DNA of 64,000 bases from Actinomycetota bacterium (GCA_016870355.1 VGBR01000007.1:82957-146956); one strand, 5' to 3'; counted from the first letter of the stretch, positions 15,647 through 24,555 are shown. The notes: generated by a model from the sequence alone, not told the origin. Program-made: numbers and translations.

Positions 15647-17727
15647 TGACGAGCGACTTGGAACGAGTCGATCGTGACTTCGGTGGTCGCCCACGCTTGC
15701 ACGCCGACGCGCGTGCCACGGCATGGCGGACGCCCGAGCTCGATCGAGCAGCGGCTCAACGCCGGCACGGTGAGGACGGGGTCGTTGTCGACGATCACGC
15801 TGAGCTGGTCCGCGCGCACTGACACCCAGACGGTGTGGCGGCCGAAGAGCAACGTCGGGTCGGTGACGCCGGCCTGAGCGATCGGGCGCCAGTGCTGACG
15901 GTTGTCCTCCCACTGGCGGACGAGGTAGCCGCCACCACCGGCGATCGGGTCGATGTCGAACGAGTAGCCGCTCACGCGCTCGGCCTCGTCGACCGACGCC
16001 CGGAAGAGGATCCCGAACCCTGCACCGGCGCTGAAGTCGACGACGGCTTCGACGGTGAAGTCGCCGGGTGCGTCGAGGTCGGCCAGCGCCCAGCGGGCAT
16101 CGGCACGCCGCAACGTAAGTGCACCGTCGTCGGCCATGGCGGTGGCGGGGAAGATGCCGCCCACTCGCCAGTTCGAACCGGCGCGCTGGAAGCCGGAGCC
16201 CGGCGAGGCGGTCTCAGCCGGCTGTTCGTGCGCCATCCATGCGATCGGCGGAACGCCAGGCGTCGGTACGAGTGGAACTTCGGGGATGACGAACGGTTGT
16301 CCGGTGGCGGGGGTCTCGATGACGGGTGCCGCGGCGACCGCAGCCGCGACCGGCGGTGCGACGAACGCAACCGGAGGCGCCGCGGGCGGCGCCGGCGGAC
16401 TTGGTGGCGCGGGGACCGGCGGTGGTGCGAGAGCGACGGCTGGCGGCTCGGGAAGGACGACCCGCGGCTCCGGTGCACCGAGCGGTTCGAACTCCGCGGG
16501 CGGTACTTCGTCGACGTCGATGACGTCGAGTGCATCAGGCAGTGGAGCTTGCAGCGGCTGGCGGCGGGGAAGTGGTTCAGCGTCCACCCACTCATCTTCG
16601 GGAGGTTCGCTGAATGGGCCGGGTGTGAAGATCTCGGCGTTCTCGACGGAGGTCGGAACGAACGAGATCGGTTCGGGCGCGTCCGCGGGCGGTGACGGCG
16701 GCCAGGGCGCAGGTGGTTCCTCGGCGAACGCGGGCACTGCGTCCGTGAAGATGGTTGGTTCTTCGGTGTCATCGCGTTCGATGGCGGCGTCCGGCCTGTA
16801 GGAGACGGGAGGCAACGGTGCCGCGAACGGATCCTTCGGAACCGGCTCGGGTTCCAGCATCACGGGCTCCGGGTCCGCCATCGCGGTGTCGGGCTCGATG
16901 ACCGGCAGCGGCGCGCCGTACGAGATCGGCATTGAATCGAACGACGACATCGGATCGACCGGTGCAATCGGCGCAACCGGCGCGACGGGCTCGACCGGCA
17001 TGGCGGCTGGCGTCGAGAACGTGTCGGTCCATCCCGCGGTCGCGGGCTGCGCGCCTGGCGGGGGCGGCGGCTCGAACACGTCGGGTGCGCGCGGCGTCGA
17101 GAAGAAGTCCACCACGGCGGCGTCGGCATTCGGCGCGTGCAGTCCAAAGTACACGTCTCCAATCACGTCACCAGTCGCGATCGTGCCAGCCGAGAGCTCG
17201 TTGCTCGGCATGATCATCGAGCGAAGACGCGCCGCCTCTTCACGCGAAATGCCGATCAGCTCGACCAGACGCGCCTCGATGCGCTCAGGGCTCCCGCCCA
17301 GCGCATCGGCGAGCGACATCAGGTCGCGCTCGCGCAGCGGGATCTTGCTCCCGGGTGCGAGGTTACGAAGCTCGTAGATCATCGCGAGGTACTCGCGCAG
17401 CATCTCGTCGTCGACGGGGTCGCGCAGGTAGCGGATGCTGTCGCCGATGGCGAGGAGGTTGAGGTCCGAGCTCACCTTGACCGGCGCACGATCGGGAAGC
17501 AGCTCGGCAACATCGACGCCGCACGATCCGGCCAGGCACCAGAGGTCGCTCTCGGGCACCGCGGCCCTACCGCTCTCGTAGGCCGCGAGCTCGCGTCGGG
17601 TCAGGCCCGCGGAGCGCGCCACCTCACTGCGCGACAGCCCTTGCTTCCGGCGGATGTGCCGGAGCTGGCGGCCGACCTCCTTGGGCGCCGAACCATCGGA
17701 TTGGGCGCGATCGGCAGTCCTGGCCAT
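15643..17727 (-). CDS. HTH (XRE)-proline-rich-LamG-like multidomain protein
   Basis: An unusual 694-residue protein. Residues about 15-75 are an XRE/Cro-type helix-turn-helix (QLRHIRRKQGLSRSEVARSA then ELAAYESGR). A helical region follows (SKIPLRERDLMSLADALGGS, with GISREEAARLRSMIM). Residues about 210-520 are very rich in Pro, Ala, Glu and Val and probably disordered. The last 160 residues form a beta-rich LamG/concanavalin-like domain (FTVEAVVDFSAGAGFGILFR, HTVWVSVRADQLSVIVDND), a fold normally found in extracellular or glycan-binding proteins. No signal peptide or membrane segment is visible, so it should be cytoplasmic. The ATG gives MARTADRAQSDG. Function unknown. Confidence 0.75.
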   Translation of the reverse strand: MARTADRAQSDGSAPKEVGRQLRHIRRKQGLSRSEVARSAGLTRRELAAYESGRAAVPESDLWCLAGSCGVDVAELLPDRAPVKVSSDLNLLAIGDSIRYLRDPVDDEMLREYLAMIYELRNLAPGSKIPLRERDLMSLADALGGSPERIEARLVELIGISREEAARLRSMIMPSNELSAGTIATGDVIGDVYFGLHAPNADAAVVDFFSTPRAPDVFEPPPPPGAQPATAGWTDTFSTPAAMPVEPVAPVAPIAPVDPMSSFDSMPISYGAPLPVIEPDTAMADPEPVMLEPEPVPKDPFAAPLPPVSYRPDAAIERDDTEEPTIFTDAVPAFAEEPPAPWPPSPPADAPEPISFVPTSVENAEIFTPGPFSEPPEDEWVDAEPLPRRQPLQAPLPDALDVIDVDEVPPAEFEPLGAPEPRVVLPEPPAVALAPPPVPAPPSPPAPPAAPPVAFVAPPVAAAVAAAPVIETPATGQPFVIPEVPLVPTPGVPPIAWMAHEQPAETASPGSGFQRAGSNWRVGGIFPATAMADDGALTLRRADARWALADLDAPGDFTVEAVVDFSAGAGFGILFRASVDEAERVSGYSFDIDPIAGGGGYLVRQWEDNRQHWRPIAQAGVTDPTLLFGRHTVWVSVRADQLSVIVDNDPVLTVPALSRCSIELGRPPCRGTRVGVQAWATTEVTIDSFQVARH

Positions 17728-17793
17728 ACGAGCGTATCGGCCACGAACGCCTGTCACTAAAGGGCTGAGTGGCATCCCGGTAGGGTCGATCGC

Positions 17794-18570
17794 ATGAGTG
17801 GTGCGGGGGAAGGCCAGGAGTTCGCCGATCGGGTCGCCCTGGTGACCGGGGGCGGATCGGGATTGGGCCAGGCGGCATGCCGCTTGCTGGCCGAACGGGG
17901 TGCCCGGGTCGTCGTCGCCGACGTGAACGACGACGGTGGCGCGGCCACGGTGGCACAGTGCAAGGAGGCGGGCTCGGAGGCGCAGTTCGTCCATGCCGAC
18001 GTCACCAAAGAAGAGGATGTGATCGCTGCGGTGGCCGCAGCGGTCGACACCTGGGGCCGGCTCGACGCGGCCATCAACAACGCGGGGACGACCGGTCCGT
18101 CGGCGCGGACGGCCGACTACACGCTCGAGCAATGGAACGGCGTGATCGCGCTCAACCTCACCGGGGTCTTCCTCTGCCTCAAGCACGAGATCCCGCAGAT
18201 GATCAAGCAGGGCGGCGGTGCCATCGTGAACACGTCGTCCGGCGCCGGGCTGATGGGCTTCGCGGGTCTTCCCGGTTACGTGGCCAGCAAGCACGGAGTG
18301 GTCGGGATCACCCGGGCCGCTGCGCTCGAGTACGTGAAGGCCGGCGTGCGCATCAACGCCGTCTGCCCGGGCAGCACGCGCACACCGATGCTCGAGGGCT
18401 TCATGGGCGGCGACCCGGTGATCGAGAAGGCAATGGAGCAGTCGGCGCCGATCGGGCGACTGGCGCGACCCGAAGAGATCGCCGAAGCGATGGTTTGGTT
18501 GCTCTCCGATGCGGCGTCGTTCATGGTCGGACACGCACTCGCCGTCGACGGCGGCGCGGTGGTGATGTAG
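17794..18570 (+). CDS. SDR family oxidoreductase
   Basis: Classical SDR of 258 residues, close to FabG-type reductases and glucose-dehydrogenase-like members. TGGGSGLGQ is the cofactor motif, INNAGTTGP the NNAG motif, VNTSSGAG the Ser region and YVASKHGVVGITR the YxxxK pair; the end (GRLARPEEIAEAMVWLLSDA, then GHALAVDGGAVVM) is canonical. The substrate is unknown. It is divergent from the HTH-LamG gene, with 66 bases between the two start codons, and its stop abuts that of the PhyH gene. Confidence 0.92.
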   Translation: MSGAGEGQEFADRVALVTGGGSGLGQAACRLLAERGARVVVADVNDDGGAATVAQCKEAGSEAQFVHADVTKEEDVIAAVAAAVDTWGRLDAAINNAGTTGPSARTADYTLEQWNGVIALNLTGVFLCLKHEIPQMIKQGGGAIVNTSSGAGLMGFAGLPGYVASKHGVVGITRAAALEYVKAGVRINAVCPGSTRTPMLEGFMGGDPVIEKAMEQSAPIGRLARPEEIAEAMVWLLSDAASFMVGHALAVDGGAVVM

Positions 18571-19383
18571 CTAGATCTGACCCCAGACCATTGGGTCTCG
18601 GTCCGACGCGGCGCCCAACATCTCCGCGGGGTCGCGCTTGTTGATGTGCCCCATCAGGCCGCTGTAGATCCCGTAGCCGCACAGCTCGCGCAGGCGCGGT
18701 GAGAACCCGGCCGCGACTTCGCGGGGGATGCCGAGCTGCTGGTTCTCTTGTTGACGGATCCATCCAGCGCAGTAGTTCATCGCCACGCCAACTCTGCGCG
18801 CGTCGGTCGTGTTCGCGCCACCGCCGTGCCACAGGCTGCCGTGCCACACCAACACGCTGCCCTTCGACATCTCGGCCGGGATGCTGTCGTACGGCGCGCC
18901 GTACTCAGGCGAGCGGTCGGCGAGATGCGATCCAGGAATGATGCGAGTTGCCCCGTTCGCCTCGGTGAAGTCGGTGAGCGCCCACATCGAGTTGCACACG
19001 GTGGGCACATGCGGCTTGTCGAGTGGGATCAGCTGATCGTCGGCGTGGATGGGCTGCGCGGATTCGCCGGGATCGATGCTGATCGACGACAACGACGACA
19101 CCAGACAGCCACGGTCGAGCACCCCTTCGACAACAGGAAGCACGTGCTCGTGCACCGGAATGGCCTCGTAAGGCTTGCCGAACGCGAGCAGGTTGTAGAT
19201 CCGCACCGTCCGAGCGCCTTCGAAGCTGTTGTCGGATGGCACGACCTCGTATTCACGCTCGAGTCGTACGAGGTCGTCGTAGAGGGCTTCGACGAAGTCG
19301 GGCTCGATTGCATCCTCGACGATCGTGTACCCGTCGCGTGCGACGGCGTCGACATGCCGTTCGATCGTGTCGGCATCGAGCAC
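18571..19383 (-). CDS. Phytanoyl-CoA dioxygenase family protein
   Basis: Fe(II)/2-oxoglutarate-dependent oxygenase of about 270 residues. The facial triad is visible as HxD in PIHADDQLIPL and the distal His in SLWHGGGANTT; Arg in DARRVGVAMNY would bind 2-oxoglutarate. The N-terminal helix (RHVDAVARDGYTIVEDAIEP) is characteristic of PhyH. The GTG at 19383 (VLDADTIERHVD) is chosen because no ATG fits the family N-terminus; uncertain by a few codons. It is divergent from the gamma-carbonic anhydrase gene. The substrate, perhaps a branched-chain or small hydroxylated metabolite, cannot be deduced. Confidence 0.88.
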   Translation of the reverse strand: MLDADTIERHVDAVARDGYTIVEDAIEPDFVEALYDDLVRLEREYEVVPSDNSFEGARTVRIYNLLAFGKPYEAIPVHEHVLPVVEGVLDRGCLVSSLSSISIDPGESAQPIHADDQLIPLDKPHVPTVCNSMWALTDFTEANGATRIIPGSHLADRSPEYGAPYDSIPAEMSKGSVLVWHGSLWHGGGANTTDARRVGVAMNYCAGWIRQQENQQLGIPREVAAGFSPRLRELCGYGIYSGLMGHINKRDPAEMLGAASDRDPMVWGQI

Positions 19384-19442
19384 ACCCCGAAGGATAGGTA
19401 CGAGAAGAGAGGAGACGCAGCGCAAGCGGTACGGTCGGGGGT

Positions 19443-19973
19443 GTGCCGATCTACGCGCTGGGTGACGTCGAGCCCGACATCCATCCCGACGCATTCGTCC
19501 ACCCGGATGCGACAGTCATCGGCAACGTCGTGATCGGCTCCGAGTCGACGATCTGGGCACAGACGGTGCTGCGCGGCGACTACGGCGAGATCCGCATCGG
19601 GGCGCGCACGTCGATCCAGGACGGATCGGTGGTCCACACGACCCGCGAGCTGCCGACCATCGTCGGCGACGACTGCGTGGTCGGACATCTCGCCCACCTC
19701 GAGTGCTGTGTGGTGGAAGACGGCTCGCTGGTCGGCTCGAACTCCGTGGTGTTGCATCGGGCAATCGTCCGATCCGGCGCGCTGGTCGCAGCTAGCGCGT
19801 TCGTCCCGAACGGCATGGAGATCCCCGCGCGAGCGATCGCGATGGGCGTACCGGCCAAGCTGAAGCTCGACGCCGTCGATCCGGCCTTCATTGCCGCGCT
19901 CGCAAAGGGGTACGTCGAGAACGGCCGCCGCTACAAGACCGAGCTCCGCCGCCTCGACCAGCCCTTCACGTAG
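19443..19973 (+). CDS. Gamma-carbonic anhydrase family protein
   Basis: A 176-residue left-handed beta-helix hexapeptide-repeat protein of the gamma-carbonic anhydrase (CamH/YrdA) group, expected to be trimeric. The three zinc ligands fit at His65 (GSVVHTT), His82 and His85 (VGHLAHLE). The signature DYGEIRIGARTSIQDGS is intact, as is the C-terminal helix. Members bind Zn or Fe; many have weak or no carbonic anhydrase activity. GTG start. The last 43 bases overlap the convergent SnoaL-like gene. Confidence 0.9.
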   Translation: MPIYALGDVEPDIHPDAFVHPDATVIGNVVIGSESTIWAQTVLRGDYGEIRIGARTSIQDGSVVHTTRELPTIVGDDCVVGHLAHLECCVVEDGSLVGSNSVVLHRAIVRSGALVAASAFVPNGMEIPARAIAMGVPAKLKLDAVDPAFIAALAKGYVENGRRYKTELRRLDQPFT

Positions 19974-20320
19974 GCGAGCTTCTCGGCGACCTTGCCGTCG
20001 CGGATGGTGAACACGTCGACGCCGCGGAGGTGCCGCGCCTGTCCGTCTTCGGTCCAGGTGTAGAGCCAGCGCACCACGCATCGGTCACCCGTGGCGATCG
20101 TCTCCTCGGCGTCGAAGTGCGCGTCGGGCGACGTGGCGAAGAACGCCTCCCACGTGGCGCGCACCGCCTCGGCACCCTGGTGCCGGTCACCGTCAGGTGG
20201 GCTGGTCGACTCGAAGACGGCGTCGTCGGTCATCGCCGCCATTACCGCATCCACGTCATGTGCGTTGAATGCCTCGTTGAACCGCGCGACCGCCGCAAGC
20301 GTCGCGTCCGTGTCGGTCAT
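19931..20320 (-). CDS. SnoaL/NTF2-like protein
   Basis: A 129-residue cone-fold protein of the SnoaL-like/nuclear transport factor 2-like superfamily. It has the typical helix AAVARFNEAFNAHDVDAVMAA, the strand DDAVFEST, GAEAVRATWEAFFA and the terminal DVFTIRDGKVAEKLAYV sheet. These proteins serve as polyketide cyclases, isomerases or hydrolases, or as binding proteins; no specific reaction is evident. It overlaps the CDF gene start by 4 bases (ATGA) and the 3' end of the carbonic anhydrase gene. Confidence 0.82.
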   Translation of the reverse strand: MTDTDATLAAVARFNEAFNAHDVDAVMAAMTDDAVFESTSPPDGDRHQGAEAVRATWEAFFATSPDAHFDAEETIATGDRCVVRWLYTWTEDGQARHLRGVDVFTIRDGKVAEKLAYVKGWSRRRSSVL

Positions 20321-21249
20321 GCGCGTGTCTTGGGTGGATCGTGGTCGGGTCGGAACTCGTCAGGCTCGACGTAGATGAGCGTCGCGTGAGGGATGGCCTC
20401 GCGGATGCGGGCTTCGAGCGCGTCGATCGACGTGTTGACCTGACGGTCAGCCGCGGCGGTGAAGTCGACCTTGATGGCCACGAGAAGATCCTCGGGGCCG
20501 AGGTACTCGGTGCGAAGGTGGATCAAGCGATTGACGTCGGGAGAGGTATCGATCGCCTTGGTCATGGCGTCGACCTCGTCGGGGCTGGCGCCTTCGCCCA
20601 TCAGCAGGCTCTTGGTCTCGATCGCCAGCAGTACCGCGATCACACCGAGCAGGAGCCCGATCGAGATGCTTCCGATCGCGTCGAACGCAGGCTCATCGGT
20701 GATCGTGGCCGTGGTGACACCGAGCAACGCGAACACGAGCCCAGTGAGAGCGCCGATGTCCTCGAGCAGCACCACGGGCAGCTCGGGGCTCTTCGACGTG
20801 CGGATGAACTGCCACCAACTCTTCGAGCCGCGCACCTTGGCCGCTTCGTGCACGGCAGTCCGTAACGAGAAGCTCTCCAAGACGATCGCAATCGTCAGGA
20901 CGCCGAAGGCCCACTCGGGAGACTCGATCTCGTGTGGATGAACGAGCTTCTCGATGCCCTCGTAGGTAGCGAACAGCGCGCCAAGCGAGAACAGCACGAG
21001 CGCGACCACGAATGCCCAGAAGTACCGCTCGCGGCCATGACCGAACGGGTGACTCTCACTAGGCGCGCGTCGCGCCCGCTTCCCACCGAGGAAGAGCAGT
21101 CCCTGGTTGCCGGTGTCCGCGAGGGAGTGGATCGACTCGGCCAGCATCGATGCCGCGCCGGTCGCCAGGAAGGCGACGAACTTCGCGATGGCGATGCCGA
21201 GGTTGGCGACGAACGCGGCCGCGATCGCCTTCCTGCTGCCCTCGTGCAT
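20317..21249 (-). CDS. Cation diffusion facilitator family transporter
   Basis: Inner-membrane divalent-cation/proton antiporter of 310 residues with about six transmembrane segments and a C-terminal cytoplasmic domain. The SIHSLADTGNQGLLFLG helix supplies the usual Ser/His/Asp metal site of TM2, GHGRERYFWAFVVA the Tyr-containing TM3 entry, and LLEDIGALTG a TM5 acidic site. The C-terminal ferredoxin-like domain (HLRTEYLGPEDLLVAIKVDF) is complete. Probably exports Zn2+, Fe2+ or another transition metal. It is coupled to the downstream SnoaL-like gene by an ATGA overlap. Confidence 0.9.
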   Translation of the reverse strand: MHEGSRKAIAAAFVANLGIAIAKFVAFLATGAASMLAESIHSLADTGNQGLLFLGGKRARRAPSESHPFGHGRERYFWAFVVALVLFSLGALFATYEGIEKLVHPHEIESPEWAFGVLTIAIVLESFSLRTAVHEAAKVRGSKSWWQFIRTSKSPELPVVLLEDIGALTGLVFALLGVTTATITDEPAFDAIGSISIGLLLGVIAVLLAIETKSLLMGEGASPDEVDAMTKAIDTSPDVNRLIHLRTEYLGPEDLLVAIKVDFTAAADRQVNTSIDALEARIREAIPHATLIYVEPDEFRPDHDPPKTRA

Positions 21250-21271
21250 CGGCGGAGGCTACCGAGTGCGG

Positions 21272-21796
21272 CTAGCGGTCGATGTCGAGGCGCGGGCGCT
21301 CGTCCCAGCCGTACTCGAGGTGGCCGTCGACCGTGAGCTGCGGCGGATGGCCCACCTGCACGCCGAACTCCTCGTATGACGCGGCGAGCTTCTCCGCCCG
21401 GGCGTCGCCGCAGAACTCGTTCGTGGCGTCGAGGAGCAGTCGCGTGAAGGCACGGCCGTGGTGCGCGAGGTGCGGTTGGTCGCACAGCGCCCAGTGCGCC
21501 AGCTCGTGCAGGACCACTCCCTTGGTGCGGTAGCGCCGCGGCAGGGTGATCGAGAATCCACCATCGTCTTCCTCACGGAAGAACGCCTGACGCGCGCCCT
21601 TGCCCGGACGGAAACGCGGCATCTTGTCAAGCGTGTGCTCGGGAAACCTCGAGTGCCACCACAACGTGCCCACGACACGGTCCGCGAACGCGGCGCACGC
21701 CTCGAGACCGGGGAGCGGACTCGCGGGCATCGGTGTCTCCGCGCGGTAGACGCGCGCTCGTTGCGCGTCGCGCGGTCGCGGAACGTCGTAGGACAC
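21272..21796 (-). CDS. TIGR04338 family metallohydrolase
   Basis: A 174-residue protein with a zincin motif HELAHW at residues 97-102, with a third ligand likely in the following HLAHHGRAF segment. Overall order and length fit the actinobacterial TIGR04338 putative metallohydrolase family, whose substrate is not known. The N-terminal DAQRARVYRAE is typical. The start is a GTG at 21796. It lies just upstream of the CDF gene on the same strand and may be transcribed with it. Confidence 0.82.
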   Translation of the reverse strand: MSYDVPRPRDAQRARVYRAETPMPASPLPGLEACAAFADRVVGTLWWHSRFPEHTLDKMPRFRPGKGARQAFFREEDDGGFSITLPRRYRTKGVVLHELAHWALCDQPHLAHHGRAFTRLLLDATNEFCGDARAEKLAASYEEFGVQVGHPPQLTVDGHLEYGWDERPRLDIDR

Positions 21797-21841
21797 CGCA
21801 ACAGGACAGCACGCCGCGCGCGCCGAGTGGTGGACCAGATG

Positions 21842-22672
21842 TCAGTGCTGAGTGCCGGGGTAGGGCATCGGATTCTCGGTGTTGATGCCACCCATCGGCG
21901 TGTGTTCGCGTGAGACGCGCGTCGCCATGATGCCGTGGTCGGCGCGCAGGCGGGCCATGCTCTCGTTGCGGCCCGTGTACGACGACGGCTGCTGCAACAT
22001 CCAGAGGATGCCTTCGGCTGCTACCTCGCTCGGCTCCCAGTCGGAGTGGTCGAACTCGGGCGCGTTGGCGAGGAACCCTTCGGATGCCACCGGCACATCG
22101 ATGCGGAATGTGTTCACCGCGATGTTGAAAGGGGCGAGCTGCACGGCAGCCGAGACCGTGAGGTGCTCCAACGCGACCTTTGACATCCCGTAGGCCATGA
22201 GGCTGGGGAAGTAGTTGAGGCCGGCGAGCGACGATACGTTCACGATGGCGCCTTCGCCCTGCTCCTTCATGGCCGGAGTGACGGACTGGATCGCGACCAG
22301 AGGGGCCCGAGTGTTCACGGCGAAGATGAGGTCGTGACGCTTCACCGGGAGATCGAGGTCCCCCGGAAAGGTGATGGCTGCGTTGTTGATGAGCGCATCA
22401 ACCCGGCCGAAGCGATCGAGCGTGGTCGACACCATTCGCTCGATCTCGTCGATGACCGCGAGGTTCGTCGGGACCGAGATCGCCTCGCCGCCCGCGTCGG
22501 TGACCTTGCGGACCGTCTCATCGATCGTGCCAGGGAGCGGGAGGGGCGTCTCGTCAGTTGCACGGGCTGCGCACGCGACGCGCATCCCGGCGGCGGCCAA
22601 CGCGACCGCGGTCGCGGCGCCGACGCCGCGCGACGCGCCGGTGACGATCGCGACCTTGCCGTTCAGCTCCAC
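21842..22672 (-). CDS. SDR family oxidoreductase
   Basis: Short-chain dehydrogenase of 276 residues. Motifs: TGASRGVGAATAVAL, LINNAAITFPG, VNVSSLAGLNY and YGMSKVALEHL (YxxxK). It resembles the actinobacterial group with an extended cofactor region (ATDETPLPLPGTIDETV) and a C-terminal tail (GGINTENPMPYPGTQH). The GTG start giving VELNGKVAIVTGAS fits the standard SDR N-terminus. It follows the LigD-polymerase gene by 10 bases on the same strand, so it may be read through from that promoter. It has no known link to DNA repair. Confidence 0.88.
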   Translation of the reverse strand: MELNGKVAIVTGASRGVGAATAVALAAAGMRVACAARATDETPLPLPGTIDETVRKVTDAGGEAISVPTNLAVIDEIERMVSTTLDRFGRVDALINNAAITFPGDLDLPVKRHDLIFAVNTRAPLVAIQSVTPAMKEQGEGAIVNVSSLAGLNYFPSLMAYGMSKVALEHLTVSAAVQLAPFNIAVNTFRIDVPVASEGFLANAPEFDHSDWEPSEVAAEGILWMLQQPSSYTGRNESMARLRADHGIMATRVSREHTPMGGINTENPMPYPGTQH

Positions 22673-22682
22673 GTTCGAGACG

Positions 22683-23594
22683 CTACTCAGCGCTGAGCCG
22701 CGGCAGCTCATGTGCCTGGGTGAGGTTCGGCTCGTAGAGATCGCCGAGCGACGCGACGCGGTCCAGCACGGCATCGGTCTGCAGGTCGAGCCCGTTCGGG
22801 TCGCCCGACTCGAGCGCCGCGCTCACCTCGTCCCACGAGACCGGTGCCGACACCGAAGGTCGCGTGCGTGCCCGCAGCGAATACGCGCACACGGTGGTCT
22901 TGTGGCGATCGTTCTGGCTCCAGTCGACGAAGACCTTCCCGCGCCGTTGGTCGCGCGCCATGATCACAGTGACGCGCTTGGGATCCCGCTCCACGAGCAC
23001 TTCGCCGAGCGCGCGGGCGAACGTCTTCGTCTCTTCAGCTGTTGCACCGCGGACCGGCACCGCCAGGTGCAACCCCTTCCCGCCCGATGTCTTGACGACC
23101 GACGTGAGGCCGACCTCGTCGAGAAGCCCGCGCAGATCGAGGGCAACACGACAGCAGTCGAGGATGCTCGCCGGCGCACCCGGATCGAGGTCGAGGACCA
23201 ACGAGGTGGGGTGCTCGGAATCGTCGACGGTGGCTTGGAGCGTATGGAGCTCGAGCGCCGCTAGGTTCGCCATCCACACCAATGTCGGCACGTCGTCGAC
23301 CACGCACGCGATCAGCTCGTCACCCGCCTCGACCTGGGCGGTCTGGACCCAGTCGGGAGCATGGGGCGGGCAGCGCTTCTCGAAGAACGAGGGCCCTTCG
23401 ACCCCGTCGGGCCAGCGCACCATGGTGACGGCCCGTCGGCGCAGGTGCGGCAACATCACCGGGGCGATGCGGGCGTAGTAGTCGATGACCCCGGCTTTCG
23501 TAAGGCCTGTAGCCGGGTACATGACCTTTTCGAGGTTCGAGAGCGTGAGGCGACGCCCCTCGATCTCGGTCACAGTCTTGGACGACTCGGCCAC
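22683..23594 (-). CDS. ligD: Non-homologous DNA-end-joining polymerase domain (LigD PolDom)
   Basis: Stand-alone archaeo-eukaryotic primase-type polymerase of about 303 residues that fills gaps and adds (ribo)nucleotides at double-strand breaks together with Ku. Metal-binding Asp135 and Asp137 lie in LVLDLDPG, the SGGKGLHL nucleotide-binding motif is at 170-177, and the third acidic residue is Asp224 in VFVDWSQN. The polymerase is not fused to ligase or nuclease domains, so the ligase must be encoded elsewhere. It is divergent from the Ku gene with about 120 bases between starts. The GTG start is a best guess; the frame is open further upstream. Confidence 0.92.
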   Translation of the reverse strand: MAESSKTVTEIEGRRLTLSNLEKVMYPATGLTKAGVIDYYARIAPVMLPHLRRRAVTMVRWPDGVEGPSFFEKRCPPHAPDWVQTAQVEAGDELIACVVDDVPTLVWMANLAALELHTLQATVDDSEHPTSLVLDLDPGAPASILDCCRVALDLRGLLDEVGLTSVVKTSGGKGLHLAVPVRGATAEETKTFARALGEVLVERDPKRVTVIMARDQRRGKVFVDWSQNDRHKTTVCAYSLRARTRPSVSAPVSWDEVSAALESGDPNGLDLQTDAVLDRVASLGDLYEPNLTQAHELPRLSAE

Positions 23595-23697
23595 GCTCTG
23601 CGAACCTAGTAGCGCCTCGATCCAGCGACGCTTGCCGGAGGACCGCCGAGCGAGCGCCGCGAGACGGGTATCCCGGCTCGCAGCGAGCGAGGCCATG

Positions 23698-23706
23698 AAG
23701 GAGGTG
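23698..23706 (+). promoter_or_regulatory. Shine-Dalgarno deciding the Ku start
   Basis: AAGGAGGTG is a near-perfect ribosome-binding site ending 6 bases before GTG 23713. It overlaps the alternative ATG at 23695, making the GTG the likely start. Confidence 0.75.
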
Positions 23707-23712
23707 GAGAAC

Positions 23713-24555
23713 GTGCCGAGTGCCATTTGGAGCGGAAACATCGGGTTCGGGCTCGTGAGCGTGCCCGTGAAGGTGGTCTCCGCCACCAAGAGCCGCGACG
23801 TGCGGTTCAACCAGCTCGAGGCCGAGACGGGTGCTCGCATCCGATACCGGAAGGTCTCCGACGCCACCGGCAACGAGGTGTCGCAAGAGCAGATCGTGAA
23901 GGGCTACGAGGTCGCGCCCGGCCAGTACGTGGTCGTCGAGGACGAGGACCTCAAGGCGCTCGCGCCCAAAGCGAGCCGCATGATCGAGATCGAGGACTTC
24001 GTGGATCTCGACGAGATCGACCCGATCTTCTTCGAGAACCCGTATTACCTGTCACCCGAGCCGGGCGCAGCGAAGGCGTACCGGTTGCTCGTCGAAGCGA
24101 TGACGCAGCTCCGCAAGGTCGCAGTCGGTCGCGTGGTGATGCGCTCGAAGGAGAGCCTGGTCGCGATCCGTCCTCTCGATGGCATCCTCTGTCTGGAGAC
24201 GATGCGTTACGCCGACGAGATCAACTCGGCGGACGGGGTGATGCCCGACGAGAGCGTGCCCGAGCCGACTGAGCGCGAGCTCGAGATGGCCAAGCAGCTG
24301 ATCGACGCGCTGACGTCGGAGTTCGACCCGACGAAGTACGAGGACCAGTACCGCGAGCAGCTGCTGTCGCTCATCGAGGCGAAGGCCGCGGGGCACGAGA
24401 TCGTGGCCGAGCCGATGGTCGAGGATCAGGGCAAGGTCGTCGACCTCATGGCCGCACTCGAAGCCAGCCTCGCCCGCGCCGGTCGAGGTGGCGCCGCAGC
24501 CGAAGAGAAGCCCGCGGCGGAGAAGCCGAAGAAGCGGTCTCGCAAGTCCGCCTAG
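23713..24555 (+). CDS. ku: Ku DNA end-binding protein
   Basis: Bacterial Ku homodimer subunit, 280 residues, which encircles broken DNA ends and recruits LigD. The sequence is typical throughout: AIWSGNIGFGLVSVPVKVVS, RYRKVSDATGNEV, YVVVEDEDLKALAPKASR, YYLSPEPGAAKAYRLLVEAM, and the terminal helix ELEMAKQLIDAL. The C-terminus (AEEKPAAEKPKKRSRKSA) is a basic tail thought to help DNA binding or sliding in other bacteria. The GTG start is supported by a strong Shine-Dalgarno sequence. It forms a divergent pair with the LigD polymerase gene, a classic bacterial end-joining arrangement. Confidence 0.95.
   Translation: MPSAIWSGNIGFGLVSVPVKVVSATKSRDVRFNQLEAETGARIRYRKVSDATGNEVSQEQIVKGYEVAPGQYVVVEDEDLKALAPKASRMIEIEDFVDLDEIDPIFFENPYYLSPEPGAAKAYRLLVEAMTQLRKVAVGRVVMRSKESLVAIRPLDGILCLETMRYADEINSADGVMPDESVPEPTERELEMAKQLIDALTSEFDPTKYEDQYREQLLSLIEAKAAGHEIVAEPMVEDQGKVVDLMAALEASLARAGRGGAAAEEKPAAEKPKKRSRKSA

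Noticed and set aside
16300..17050. Gly/Ala-rich plus-strand frame resembling a PE-PGRS-like protein
   Set aside because: It is antisense to the Pro/Ala-rich linker of the HTH-LamG protein; complementary codons produce the Gly/Ala bias.
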